From NCBI GenBank assembly GCA_025924715.1, contig JAICHV010000020.1:1-60215 (forward strand): a stretch of 60,215 nt of DNA, in the 5' to 3' direction. The translations under genes were made by a program, and so were the position numbers. How positions within the stretch are numbered: the stretch's first letter is position 1; every line of letters begins with the position of its first letter. Under the pieces are notes generated by a model. That model did no database searches. It was not told where the DNA came from and was given only the letters and a program-made list of their open reading frames with translations. Positions 1 to 8,244 of the stretch are shown piece after piece. The stretch is from Alphaproteobacteria bacterium (lineage in GTDB: Bacteria; Pseudomonadota; Alphaproteobacteria; Micropepsales; Micropepsaceae).

Positions 1-1651
1 CATTGGCGGTGAAGGTGATGCAATCCATCGGGCAAATATCGACACAGGCATCGCATTCGATGCATTTGGGGGTGTCGAACACGGTCTGGACGTCGCAGTT
101 CAGGCAGCGTTCGGCTTCGGCAAAGGCTTGGCGAATGTCGAAGCCCAGCTCCACTTCCAGCTTGACGTCTTTAAGCGTCTTTTCGATCGGCGCATGCGGC
201 ACCTTGTGGCGCAGATCGTTGGAGATGTCGTTGTCATAGCTCCATTCGTGAATGCCCATCTTCTGGCTCGACAGGTTCACCATCGGCGGCGGGCGTTTGG
301 CGACATTCTTGCCCTGGCACAACAGGTCGATGGAAATCGCGGCCTCATGGCCATGGGCCACTGCCCAGATGATGTTTTTGGGCCCGAACGCGGCATCGCC
401 GCCGAAGAAGACCTTCGGGTTGGTCGACTGCATGGTGGCGGGATCGACCTTGGGCATCTCCCATTTGTCGAATTCCAGCCCGATGTCGCGCTCGATCCAG
501 GGAAAAGCGTTTTCCTGGCCCACCGCGACCAGCACATCGTCGCATTCCATCACCACATCGGGCTCGCCGGAAGGGACCAGGCTGCGCCGGCCCTTGGCAT
601 CGAACTGCGCCTTCACTTTTTCGAATTTGACGCCCCTGAGCCGGCCCTTGTCATGGAGGAATTCCTTGGGCACCAGGAAATTGTGGATCGGGATGCCTTC
701 ATGCATCGCGTCTTCTTTTTCCCAGGGGCTGGCTTTCATCTCTTCAAAACCGGAACGCACCACCACCGTGACGCTCTCGCCGCCCAGGCGCCGCGAGGTG
801 CGGCAGCAATCCATCGCGGTATTGCCGCCGCCCAGCACGATCACGCGCTTGCCGATGCTGGTGGTGTGGCCGAAGGAAACCGAAGACAGCCAATCGATGC
901 CGATATGGATATTGGCCTTGGCCTCGGCGCGGCCGGGAATCTCCAGCTCGCGTCCGCGCGGCGCGCCGCAGCCGACAAAGATGGCGTCATAATCTTCCGC
1001 CAGAAGACCTTTGAGGGAATCGATCTTCTGCCCCAGCCGCAATTGCGGCTGCAGATCGAGGATGTAACCGACTTCCTCATCCAGCACGGTTTCGGGCAGC
1101 CGGAATTTGGGAATCTGGGTGCGCATCATGCCGCCGGCCGAGGCGTCGCCGTCATACAGCACCACCGTATAACCCAGCGGCAGCAGATCGCGCGCCACCG
1201 TTAGCGAGGCGGGACCCGCCCCGATCAGGGCCACCCGCTTGCCGTTCGGCGTGGCGGCGGGCGCCGGCATGCGGGCGCGCACATCGTCCTTGTTGTCGGC
1301 GGCGACGCGTTTGAGCCGGCAGATGGCCACCGGCTCCGGCTTGCCGGTGACTTCTTCGACGCGCACCCGCCGGCAGGCCGGCTCGCAGGGGCGGTCGCAA
1401 GTGCGGCCCAAGACGCCCGGGAAGACATTGCTGTGCCAATTGACCATATAGGCGTCGGAATAACGCCCCGCCGCGATCATGCGGATATATTCGGGCACCG
1501 GCGTATGGGCCGGACAGGCCCATTGGCAATCGACCACTTTGTGGAAGTAGTCCGGATTTTTGATGTCGGTGGGCTTTAACCCGGTATCCGAAAGCAAACC
1601 TGCCACAGGCGCGGCTCCGCGCGAGGGCTCCTCAACCGATGAACTACTCAT
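1..1651 (-). CDS. FAD/NAD(P)-dependent oxidoreductase with N- and C-terminal iron-sulphur regions (partial, glutamate synthase small-subunit-like)
   Basis: The reading frame starts with ATG at 1651 and runs off the left edge without a stop, so about 550 residues are visible and the C-terminus is missing. Residues 42-93 carry five cysteines (VDCQWACP, then GRTCDRPCEPAC), the Fer4_20 iron-sulphur region of glutamate synthase beta-subunit-like flavoproteins. A dinucleotide fold follows (ALIGAGPAS near residue 135) and a second one (VLGGGNTAMDC). Near the cut end lie CLNC and CIECDACVDICP, the start of a ferredoxin-like [4Fe-4S] domain. The family moves electrons between NAD(P)H, FAD and iron-sulphur clusters in the cytoplasm. 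A C-terminal ferredoxin extension is often seen in proteins partnering 2-oxoacid:ferredoxin oxidoreductases; whether such genes lie beyond the edge is unknown. A GGAG lies 13 nt upstream of the start. Confidence 0.88.
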   Translation of the reverse strand, partial: MSSSSVEEPSRGAAPVAGLLSDTGLKPTDIKNPDYFHKVVDCQWACPAHTPVPEYIRMIAAGRYSDAYMVNWHSNVFPGVLGRTCDRPCEPACRRVRVEEVTGKPEPVAICRLKRVAADNKDDVRARMPAPAATPNGKRVALIGAGPASLTVARDLLPLGYTVVLYDGDASAGGMMRTQIPKFRLPETVLDEEVGYILDLQPQLRLGQKIDSLKGLLAEDYDAIFVGCGAPRGRELEIPGRAEAKANIHIGIDWLSSVSFGHTTSIGKRVIVLGGGNTAMDCCRTSRRLGGESVTVVVRSGFEEMKASPWEKEDAMHEGIPIHNFLVPKEFLHDKGRLRGVKFEKVKAQFDAKGRRSLVPSGEPDVVMECDDVLVAVGQENAFPWIERDIGLEFDKWEMPKVDPATMQSTNPKVFFGGDAAFGPKNIIWAVAHGHEAAISIDLLCQGKNVAKRPPPMVNLSSQKMGIHEWSYDNDISNDLRHKVPHAPIEKTLKDVKLEVELGFDIRQAFAEAERCLNCDVQTVFDTPKCIECDACVDICPMDCITFTAN

Positions 1652-1962
1652 ATCGTGACCGCTTCTCCAAAAACCTGCCCCCGTACGAGACCGACGCTTT
1701 GATGGATGCACGTAACTCTATGGCTATATCGGTCCTTACGAAGTGATAGGCAGCTTTGCCGAAAAAGGGGCCCGGGTGCTTCCCCTGCTGGGGACCATCT
1801 TAGCCAGCCAGGGGCGGGGGCAAAAGGTATAAAAACCGCCAAAGCCGGTGATTTACAGTTTCGCTGCACCTGCAAAATAGGCTTTATCGCCATTGCCGGA
1901 CCGGGGAAATGCGCCGTGACCAATGTCTTCATTGCCGAAGCGATATGGGAGTGCCGTTGAGC
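1652..1962. other. Divergent intergenic region
   Basis: About 310 bp between the leftward oxidoreductase and the rightward antiporter. No convincing gene is present; an 84-codon open frame (1706-1960) has no recognisable family. It must hold the promoters of both flanking genes, but I could not find a clear -35/-10 pair. A short inverted repeat (TCCCC TGC GGGGA type, around 1780-1796) could form a small hairpin. Nothing else stands out. Confidence 0.4.
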
Positions 1963-3579
1963 ATGTTGCTGCCCGCGCTTCCCATCGGCTTCGGTCTTGT
2001 GGCGGTCTCCGCGCTGGCGGCGGTGGTGGCCCGCCGCACCGCTTTGCCGCCCTCCATCCTTCTGGTCTTGGTGGGGCTGGGGCTCGGCTTCGTGCCGGGC
2101 TTGCCGCGCATCGACCTGCGCCCCGATCTGGTGCTCAGTCTGCTGCTGCCGCCGCTGCTTTATACATCGGGCGTCGGCATGAGCTGGCGGGGGTTCAAGG
2201 ACAATCTGTGGCCTATCCTGCTCATGGCGGTGGGCTGTGTCCTCTTCACCGCCTTTGTCGTGGCGACGTTCGTCCATCATGTTTTGGGTCTGAGCTGGGC
2301 GGTCGGCTTCGTCTTGGGCGCGGTGGTATCGCCGCCCGACGCCGTGGCGCCCATGGCCATCGCCCGGCGCTTTCCCCTGCCCAAACGCATTCTGATCATC
2401 CTGGAAGGCGAAGGCCTGGTGAACGACGCCACCGCCCTGATCCTGTTCAGCTTCGCGCTGGCGGCAGTGATGGGCGGCGGCGGCATGGATGTGTTTGCGG
2501 CCATCGAGCGCTTCTTCGCCGTGGTGTTCGGCGAGATCGCCTGGGGCCTTTTGGTTGGCTGGGGCGGATTGGTGCTGCGGCGCTGGTCGGGAGACCCCAG
2601 TGTCGAGATGGTGCTGGCTTTGCTGATGCCCTTCGCCGCGTTCTGGGTGCCGGAGAGCCTGGGCGGTTCGGGCGTACTCGCCACGGTGGTGGCGGGTCTC
2701 TATGTCAGTTGGAATGGACCGCGCTTTATTTCGCCGGCGACGCGGCTGCAGGGCTTCTTTGTCTGGGGATTGACGGTCTATTTGATCGAAAGCGTGATCT
2801 TCCTTCTGACCGGCTTGCAGGCGCCGGCCATCCTGGATCACCTCGATCCTGCCGAATGGCAGCGGGTTCTCATCGCCGCGCTGTATGTCTCGGCCACGGT
2901 GATCGCGGTGCGGTTTGTCTGGGTCTTCGCCTATTCCTATCTGCCCGGCCTGGTGTGGCCGCCCCTGCGCCGCCGCCGGTCCTTTCCCTCCTGGCAATCG
3001 GTGTTCATTCTCGGCTTTACCGGGATTCGCGGCGTGGTCTCGCTGGCGGCGGTGCTGTCGATTCCGCTTATGACCGGCGCCGGACCTTTTCCGGAGCGCG
3101 GCTTGCTGTTGCTGGTGACGTTCTGGGTCATCCTGGTAACGCTGGTGGGGCAGGGCTTCACCTTTGCCTGGGTGGCGCAAAAACTTGGCCTGGTAGATGC
3201 CGGACGGCGCGAAGCGGAAGCCGACAAACGCCGGGAAATCGCCGCGCGCGTCGCCAGCATCGATGCGGCGCTGCAACGGCTCGATACGCTGGAAGGCGCG
3301 GTATTATCGCCCGATGCGGTGGCGCAGCTAAGGCGCCGCCACAATGACCGGCGCGCTTATTTCATGGCCGCCTGCAAGGACATCGTCAGCGGCGAGGCGG
3401 TGCTCAGCAGCACGAATCTGGAACTGCGTTTCCTGGACGCCGAACGCAGCGCCGTCGCCAAACTCTATTCTGACGGCGCCCTCGGCGACGAGGCCCGCCG
3501 CCGCATCGAACGCGAGTTGGACCTGGACGAGTCGCGCATTCGCCATGCCGCGGAAAGCGGCGCCACCATACAAGTGTGA
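1963..3579 (+). CDS. CPA1-family Na+/H+ antiporter (NhaP/YjcE-like)
   Basis: A polytopic inner-membrane protein of about 538 residues expected to exchange Na+ (or K+) for H+. The hydrophobic part (residues 1 to about 410) shows the CPA1 hallmarks: LLPPLLYTSG in an early helix, the VVSPPDAVAP segment with the conserved Asp pair region, LEGEGLVNDATALILF, and GIRGVVSLA near the end of the membrane domain. The last roughly 120 residues are a charged cytoplasmic helical tail. I chose ATG 1963 because the frame becomes hydrophobic at once (MLLPALPIGFG) and a GGGAG lies 11-12 nt upstream; ATGs at 1945 and 1909 are alternatives. It is monocistronic here, and ends seven bases before the convergent esterase-like gene. 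Confidence 0.9.
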   Translation: MLLPALPIGFGLVAVSALAAVVARRTALPPSILLVLVGLGLGFVPGLPRIDLRPDLVLSLLLPPLLYTSGVGMSWRGFKDNLWPILLMAVGCVLFTAFVVATFVHHVLGLSWAVGFVLGAVVSPPDAVAPMAIARRFPLPKRILIILEGEGLVNDATALILFSFALAAVMGGGGMDVFAAIERFFAVVFGEIAWGLLVGWGGLVLRRWSGDPSVEMVLALLMPFAAFWVPESLGGSGVLATVVAGLYVSWNGPRFISPATRLQGFFVWGLTVYLIESVIFLLTGLQAPAILDHLDPAEWQRVLIAALYVSATVIAVRFVWVFAYSYLPGLVWPPLRRRRSFPSWQSVFILGFTGIRGVVSLAAVLSIPLMTGAGPFPERGLLLLVTFWVILVTLVGQGFTFAWVAQKLGLVDAGRREAEADKRREIAARVASIDAALQRLDTLEGAVLSPDAVAQLRRRHNDRRAYFMAACKDIVSGEAVLSSTNLELRFLDAERSAVAKLYSDGALGDEARRRIERELDLDESRIRHAAESGATIQV

Positions 3580-3585
3580 CGCCGG

Positions 3586-4707
3586 CTAATAGGGCAGTGC
3601 GGTATTCTTCGGCGGCGGAGCCGGCGTTGGCGGGGGCGGAGGGGGAAAGACCTTGATCAGGAAACCCACAATGCCGGCAAGCGCGCTCTGCCCTGCGTCA
3701 TTGCCGGGACCTGCGGCGGCGCGGTCCAGTGGTACATGCGCCTCGCTCAAAGCCGCATAGAGGGCGCCGGTTTGCGCCGGCAGCTTGCCGCTGTCGGCGA
3801 TCAGGAAAGGCGGCGAATTGGGACCGACATAGCCGGTCGCACTGGCGGCATGGACAAAGCCGGGTTCGCAAGATGCCGGCTCGCAGCCCAGATAGGCGCC
3901 TTGCGGTGTGGCGTCGCCTTCGCGATCCAGCAGAGCCAGGTCGCTGATGCCGTCCCAGATGATGGCCGCTTCGACGCAATCGGAAATCTCGTCCTTGGCG
4001 GCCTTATCCTTTGCGTCGCCATCCTTGGCGGGCGGCGGCTCCATCACAGCGACGCCGCAGGTGGTCGCCGCCATCGCCGCCAGATGTCCGCCGGCTTCCT
4101 CGCCCCAGATGGCGATGCGCGTGGTGTCGATCCCGTAAGTGTCGGCATGCGCCCTCAGCCAGCGGATGGCGCTTTTGACGTCTTGCAGGGGCGCGGGAAA
4201 ATGCGCTTCCCCGCTCAACCGATAATCGATGCTGGCGACGATATAATTGCGCGCCGCCAGGCTGGCCAGAAAAAGAGGAAAATCCTCCATCCCCGCGCCA
4301 TGGCGTGCATCACCTCCACGCCACATGCCGCCATGGACAAAGATCACCAGCGGCCGGGGATAAGGTTTGGGAGCGGGGCTCGGCCGGTAGAGATCCAGCG
4401 TCAGCGGGCGGAATCCGGGCAGCGCAGCATAGACCAGATCGCGCAAAGCCGTGACGCCGCCCGGATAGGCCAGGCTGCCGGGGACCGGCACGGGTGGTAC
4501 CTCGGATGCGGCGACAACTTTGATAGCGGCGGGTTTGGCGGGGACCGCTTTGGCTGGGGCCGCTTTGCCCGCCGATTTGGTGGGTGCGGGCTTTACCGTT
4601 TGCGCCTTGGGCGCGCGCGCTTTGGCGGACGCGGGACGCAAGGGGGCAGCGGCGGCGGTTGTCGCTACCACTGCCAAAACCACCGCTATCGTACCGTATC
4701 GTGCCAT
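3586..4707 (-). CDS. Secreted alpha/beta-hydrolase-fold protein lacking the catalytic triad (pseudo-esterase)
   Basis: A 373-residue exported protein: signal peptide (residues 1-21, ending ATTAAAAP), an Ala/Lys/Pro-rich linker (22-70), then a carboxylesterase-like (BD-FAE/COG0657) domain. The oxyanion-hole HGG motif is present (FVHGGMWRGG, about 124-132) and so is the DYRL motif. However, the nucleophile elbow that should read G-x-S-x-G is GEEAG (202-206), with Glu at the Ser position. The usual catalytic Asp (HGxxDxxVP) and His (GxGH) regions are also unrecognisable (PPFLIADSGKLPA and AAGPGNDAG). A Lys/Asp-rich insert follows residue 225 and the C-terminus is Pro-rich. I infer a periplasmic binding or structural role rather than hydrolysis. 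GGAGGAG immediately upstream supports the start. Confidence 0.82.
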   Translation of the reverse strand: MARYGTIAVVLAVVATTAAAAPLRPASAKARAPKAQTVKPAPTKSAGKAAPAKAVPAKPAAIKVVAASEVPPVPVPGSLAYPGGVTALRDLVYAALPGFRPLTLDLYRPSPAPKPYPRPLVIFVHGGMWRGGDARHGAGMEDFPLFLASLAARNYIVASIDYRLSGEAHFPAPLQDVKSAIRWLRAHADTYGIDTTRIAIWGEEAGGHLAAMAATTCGVAVMEPPPAKDGDAKDKAAKDEISDCVEAAIIWDGISDLALLDREGDATPQGAYLGCEPASCEPGFVHAASATGYVGPNSPPFLIADSGKLPAQTGALYAALSEAHVPLDRAAAGPGNDAGQSALAGIVGFLIKVFPPPPPPTPAPPPKNTALPY

Positions 4708-4831
4708 CGTCTCCTCCGCTGCGCCTTATAGCCGGGGCTTGGCCGGGGCAACAGCCGCGCGAACGCATTGGCCGCTGGGGCGTTCTGTTCTGGCGGGGGC
4801 GTCCCGCCAATTTTTTTGCGGCGATTTGTCC

Positions 4832-7264
4832 ATGTCATTGCATCTTTCTTCGCCGGCACGCTTTCGTGGCCTGATCGCAGCCTTGTTCTGCCTGATTCTG
4901 GTCAGCGGATTCGCCGGCACTTGGGCGGCCGAGCCCCAGGCGACTCATGCGCCGAGTATAGCGGCGCATCATGTGGGCGCGCCGGCGGGCAATGGCGCCA
5001 GCGGCAGCGGAAGATCCGAAGCCATTCTGGTCGCCGATGTGGTGCTCCTGATGGCGGTCGGCCGGCTTCTGGGCGAGGGAATGCAGCGCCTCGGGCAACC
5101 GGCGCTGATGGGACAGCTCCTGGCGGGGATCATGCTGGGTCCGTCTTTGCTGGGTTGGGTGTGGCCTCAGGCGCATGCGCTTTTGTTTCCCGCCGATCCC
5201 ACGCAAAAAGGCATGATCGACGGGGTATCGCAGATCGGCATACTCATGCTGCTGCTGCTGACCGGCATGGAGACCGATCTCAAGCTGGTGCGAAAATCCG
5301 GCTTCGCCGCGGTGGCGATCTCGTTGTCCGGCATTGCCCTGCCTTTCGCTTGCGGCTTTGCGCTGGGCCAATTTCTCCCCACCTCCTTGCTGCCCGGCGA
5401 CGGCTCGCGGCTGGTGCCGTCGCTGTTCCTGGGCACGGCGCTGTCGATCTCCTCCATCAAGATTGTCGCCATGGTGGTGCGTGAGATGAATTTCATGCGG
5501 CGCAATCTCGGCCAGATCATCGTCGCCACCGCCATCATCGAAGATACGGTGGGCTGGGTGATCATCGCCATCACCTTTGGCATTGCGGGCACAGGTGGGG
5601 GCGTCAATCCGCTGGAACTGGCCAAGACCATTGCCGGCATCGCCCTGTTCCTGCTTTTTTGTTTCACCGTCGGGCGCCGGCTGGTGTTCGCCGCCATCCG
5701 CTGGGCCAATGACAGTTTCCGCAGTGAGTTTCCCGTCATCACCATGATCCTGGTGATCATGGGCATAGGCGCGCTCATCACCCAGATGCTGGGCGTGCGC
5801 ACCGTGCTGGGCGCTTTCATGGCCGGCGTGCTGATCGGGGAATCGCCGATCCTTACCGGCCATATCGAGCAGCAATTGCGCGGCATGATTGCGGCTTTTT
5901 TCATGCCGGTGTTCTTCGGCATGTCGGGTCTTTCCGCCAATCTCACCATCCTTAGGGATCCCTATCTGGCGATTCTGACCTTGGCCCTGGTGCTGATCGC
6001 CAGTGTGGGGAAATTTTCCGGCGCTTTTGTGGGTAGCCTGATCAGCCGGCTGAAATGGCGCCAAGGCGTCGCGCTGGGCTGCGCCATGAATGCGCGCGGC
6101 TCCACCGAAGTGATCGTCGCCTCCATAGGGCTGTCGATGGGCGCGCTGAGCCAGCATCTCTACACCATGATCGTCACCATGGCGGTGCTCACCACCATGG
6201 CGATGCCGCCCATGCTGCGCGCCGCCCTGGCGGGAATGCCGATGAGCGAGGAGGAAAAAGCCCGCATCGCGCGCGAGACGATCGACGAAAGCGGCTTTGT
6301 TTCGAAACTGGAGCGGCTGTTGCTGGCGGTGGACGAAAGTCCGCTCGGCCGGCTTGCGGCCCGCCTGGCAGGGTTGCTCGCCGGCGGGCTGGGAATGCCG
6401 GTGACGATGCTGAAGCTGGATGGCGAGGGTCGCAGGGTATTGGAGGAGAAACCCAAAGACAAAGAGCCGGAAAAACACGTGATCGAACATGGCGAAAGCC
6501 GCCCGGGCGACAAAGACGGCGCCCGCAAGGACATCACCGGGGCCGCCAGCGTGACCCAATCCGCCGCGCAGCAGGCCGCCGATCCCGTCGCGCGGGAAGT
6601 GAAGACCGGCGCCAAAGCCAGTGCCGCCAAGACCATTGCCGACGAGGCCGAACCCAATCCGGATAAAGTTCGTCTCACCACCAAGATCCCCAGCGATCCG
6701 GCGGACGCGGTACTCAAGGACGAAGCGCAAAAAGGCTATGATTTGCTGTTCGTCGGCTTGGAGGGATGCGTCGACGCAGAAGGAAAATTTTCGCCCGAGA
6801 TCGGCGAATTGGTATCGGGCTTCGATGGTCCCTTGGCCTTACTGGCGCAGGCGCCGGGAAGCGAAACGCCCGGGCTCGGCGGCCGCAGCCGCATTCTGGT
6901 GCCCGTCAACGGCACGCCGGTGTCGCGCCGGGCCGCGGAAGTGGCTTTTGCGCTGGCCCGCGGCACCGGCGCGCGCGTATCGGCCCTGTTCGTCACACGC
7001 GCCAACCGCGACCGCAAGCTCGGCGCCGAGGAGGGCGTGCTCAAGGACATTGTGCAATTGGGGGAACGTTATAACGTCGCCGTCCGCACCATAACCTCCA
7101 AGCATGGCGCCCCCGCCGAAGCGGTGCTGCGGGAGGGCAAGATGGGACATGCCATGATCGTGATCGGCGTCAGCCCGCGTCCCGGGGAAGAATTGTTTTT
7201 CGGCGACACCGCGACGGCCGTGCTCAAGGGCTGGAAAAATCCGATTCTGCTGGTCGCGTCTTGA
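4832..7264 (+). CDS. CPA2-family cation/H+ antiporter with C-terminal universal stress protein domain
   Basis: An 810-residue inner-membrane protein. A signal-like hydrophobic segment (residues 11-36, ending TWAA) precedes a short linker and a Na_H_Exchanger domain (about 65-470) with KefB/YbaL-like motifs (GQLLAGIMLGPSLLG, LLLTGMETDLK, VATAIIEDTVGWV, CAMNARGSTEVIV). A long charged linker (about 530-640, rich in Lys, Asp, Glu and Ala) leads to a degenerate USP-like half (YDLLFVGLEG) and then a recognisable USP domain (RSRILVPVNGTPVSRRAAE to NPILLVAS). The family exchanges K+ or Na+ for H+; the USP part probably gates transport by binding a nucleotide (inference). I chose ATG 4832 because upstream codons on the same frame overlap the divergent gene's promoter and coding region. 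It diverges from the pseudo-esterase gene, 124 bp away. Confidence 0.9.
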   Translation: MSLHLSSPARFRGLIAALFCLILVSGFAGTWAAEPQATHAPSIAAHHVGAPAGNGASGSGRSEAILVADVVLLMAVGRLLGEGMQRLGQPALMGQLLAGIMLGPSLLGWVWPQAHALLFPADPTQKGMIDGVSQIGILMLLLLTGMETDLKLVRKSGFAAVAISLSGIALPFACGFALGQFLPTSLLPGDGSRLVPSLFLGTALSISSIKIVAMVVREMNFMRRNLGQIIVATAIIEDTVGWVIIAITFGIAGTGGGVNPLELAKTIAGIALFLLFCFTVGRRLVFAAIRWANDSFRSEFPVITMILVIMGIGALITQMLGVRTVLGAFMAGVLIGESPILTGHIEQQLRGMIAAFFMPVFFGMSGLSANLTILRDPYLAILTLALVLIASVGKFSGAFVGSLISRLKWRQGVALGCAMNARGSTEVIVASIGLSMGALSQHLYTMIVTMAVLTTMAMPPMLRAALAGMPMSEEEKARIARETIDESGFVSKLERLLLAVDESPLGRLAARLAGLLAGGLGMPVTMLKLDGEGRRVLEEKPKDKEPEKHVIEHGESRPGDKDGARKDITGAASVTQSAAQQAADPVAREVKTGAKASAAKTIADEAEPNPDKVRLTTKIPSDPADAVLKDEAQKGYDLLFVGLEGCVDAEGKFSPEIGELVSGFDGPLALLAQAPGSETPGLGGRSRILVPVNGTPVSRRAAEVAFALARGTGARVSALFVTRANRDRKLGAEEGVLKDIVQLGERYNVAVRTITSKHGAPAEAVLREGKMGHAMIVIGVSPRPGEELFFGDTATAVLKGWKNPILLVAS

Positions 7265-7272
7265 AGCTGCCT

Positions 7273-8244
7273 TCAGCTCTCGAGCCAATGCAGCGAGAAC
7301 AGCCGATTTTCGTCGGTCCACACCGCGCGGGGGGAAAAGCCGGCCCGCACCGCCATCTCGCGGAAACATTCGATGCTGTATTTCTGGCTATCCTCGGTAT
7401 GCACCGCTTCGCCGGCAGCGAAGTGAATGGTTTCGCCGGCGAGCTGGATGCTTTGGCGCTTGGCGCTGACCAGATACATCTCGATGCGCCGATTGTGCAG
7501 GTCGTAAGGCGCGTAATGGGCAAAAGCGTCCAGATCGAAGCCGGCGCCCAGCTCGCGGTTGGCCCGGGCCAGAAGATTTTTGTTGAAGGCCGCGGTGACG
7601 CCGGCGCTGTCGTTATAGGCCGCATGCAGCAAGGCGGGGTCTTTCACCAGATCGACGCCGATCAGAAGGCCGCCACCGCCCAGATGCTCGCGCATCCGCC
7701 GCAGCAAGGCCAGCGCGGCCGGAGGGCGGAAATTGCCGATGGTGCTGCCCGGAAAGAATCCCACGCGCCGTCCTGAGCCGGATGGCAAGAACGGGGGCAA
7801 GGTCAGCGGCAGGGTGAAATCGGCGATCACCGGGCTCAGCGAAAGCGCCGGATAATCCGCCGCCAGCAGGCGCACCACATCGCGCAAATAAGCGCCGGAA
7901 ATATCGATCGGCACATAGGCGGCCGGCGAAGCCAAGGCGTCCAGCAGGATGCGGATTTTGCGCAAGGCGCCGGCGCCGAATTCGACGATCTGGGCGCCAG
8001 GCCCGATCAGGCTGGCGATTTCGCCGGCATGACGGCGCAGCAGCGCCACTTCGGTGCGGGTCTGGTAATATTCGGGCAGGGCGCAGATCGCCTCGAACAG
8101 CGCCGAACCTTCGCTGTCATAGAAGAATTTGCAGGCAATCTCCTTGGGCGTCTTGCGCAGCCCTTCGAGAAGATGATGGGCAAAACCATCGCAGCCAGGC
8201 CAGGGATTTGGCGCAGCAGAAGATTGAACCATTGCGTCCATCAC
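7273..8244 (-). CDS. egtD: L-histidine N(alpha)-methyltransferase (ergothioneine biosynthesis)
   Basis: A 323-residue SAM-dependent enzyme that trimethylates the alpha-amino group of histidine to give hercynine. The EgtD family signatures are visible: KFFYDSEGSALFEAICALPEYYQTRTE near the N-terminus, the SAM-binding VEFGAGALRKIRILLDAL, YVPIDIS, FFPGSTIGNF, GVDLVKD and the C-terminal HTEDSQKYS histidine-binding loop. The length matches the family (about 320 residues). It overlaps the upstream egtB by four bases (ATGA), so the two are a translationally coupled operon. egtA, egtC and egtE are not in the window. Confidence 0.96.
   Translation of the reverse strand: MMDAMVQSSAAPNPWPGCDGFAHHLLEGLRKTPKEIACKFFYDSEGSALFEAICALPEYYQTRTEVALLRRHAGEIASLIGPGAQIVEFGAGALRKIRILLDALASPAAYVPIDISGAYLRDVVRLLAADYPALSLSPVIADFTLPLTLPPFLPSGSGRRVGFFPGSTIGNFRPPAALALLRRMREHLGGGGLLIGVDLVKDPALLHAAYNDSAGVTAAFNKNLLARANRELGAGFDLDAFAHYAPYDLHNRRIEMYLVSAKRQSIQLAGETIHFAAGEAVHTEDSQKYSIECFREMAVRAGFSPRAVWTDENRLFSLHWLES

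Noticed and set aside
128..1204. A 358-codon plus-strand open frame at the left end.
   Set aside because: It lies opposite the oxidoreductase gene, whose iron-sulphur and FAD motifs read through the whole region on the minus strand.
1648..3276. A 542-codon minus-strand open frame opposite the Na+/H+ antiporter gene.
   Set aside because: Its product is Arg/Gln/His-rich without domains, and the antiporter frame has clear family motifs.
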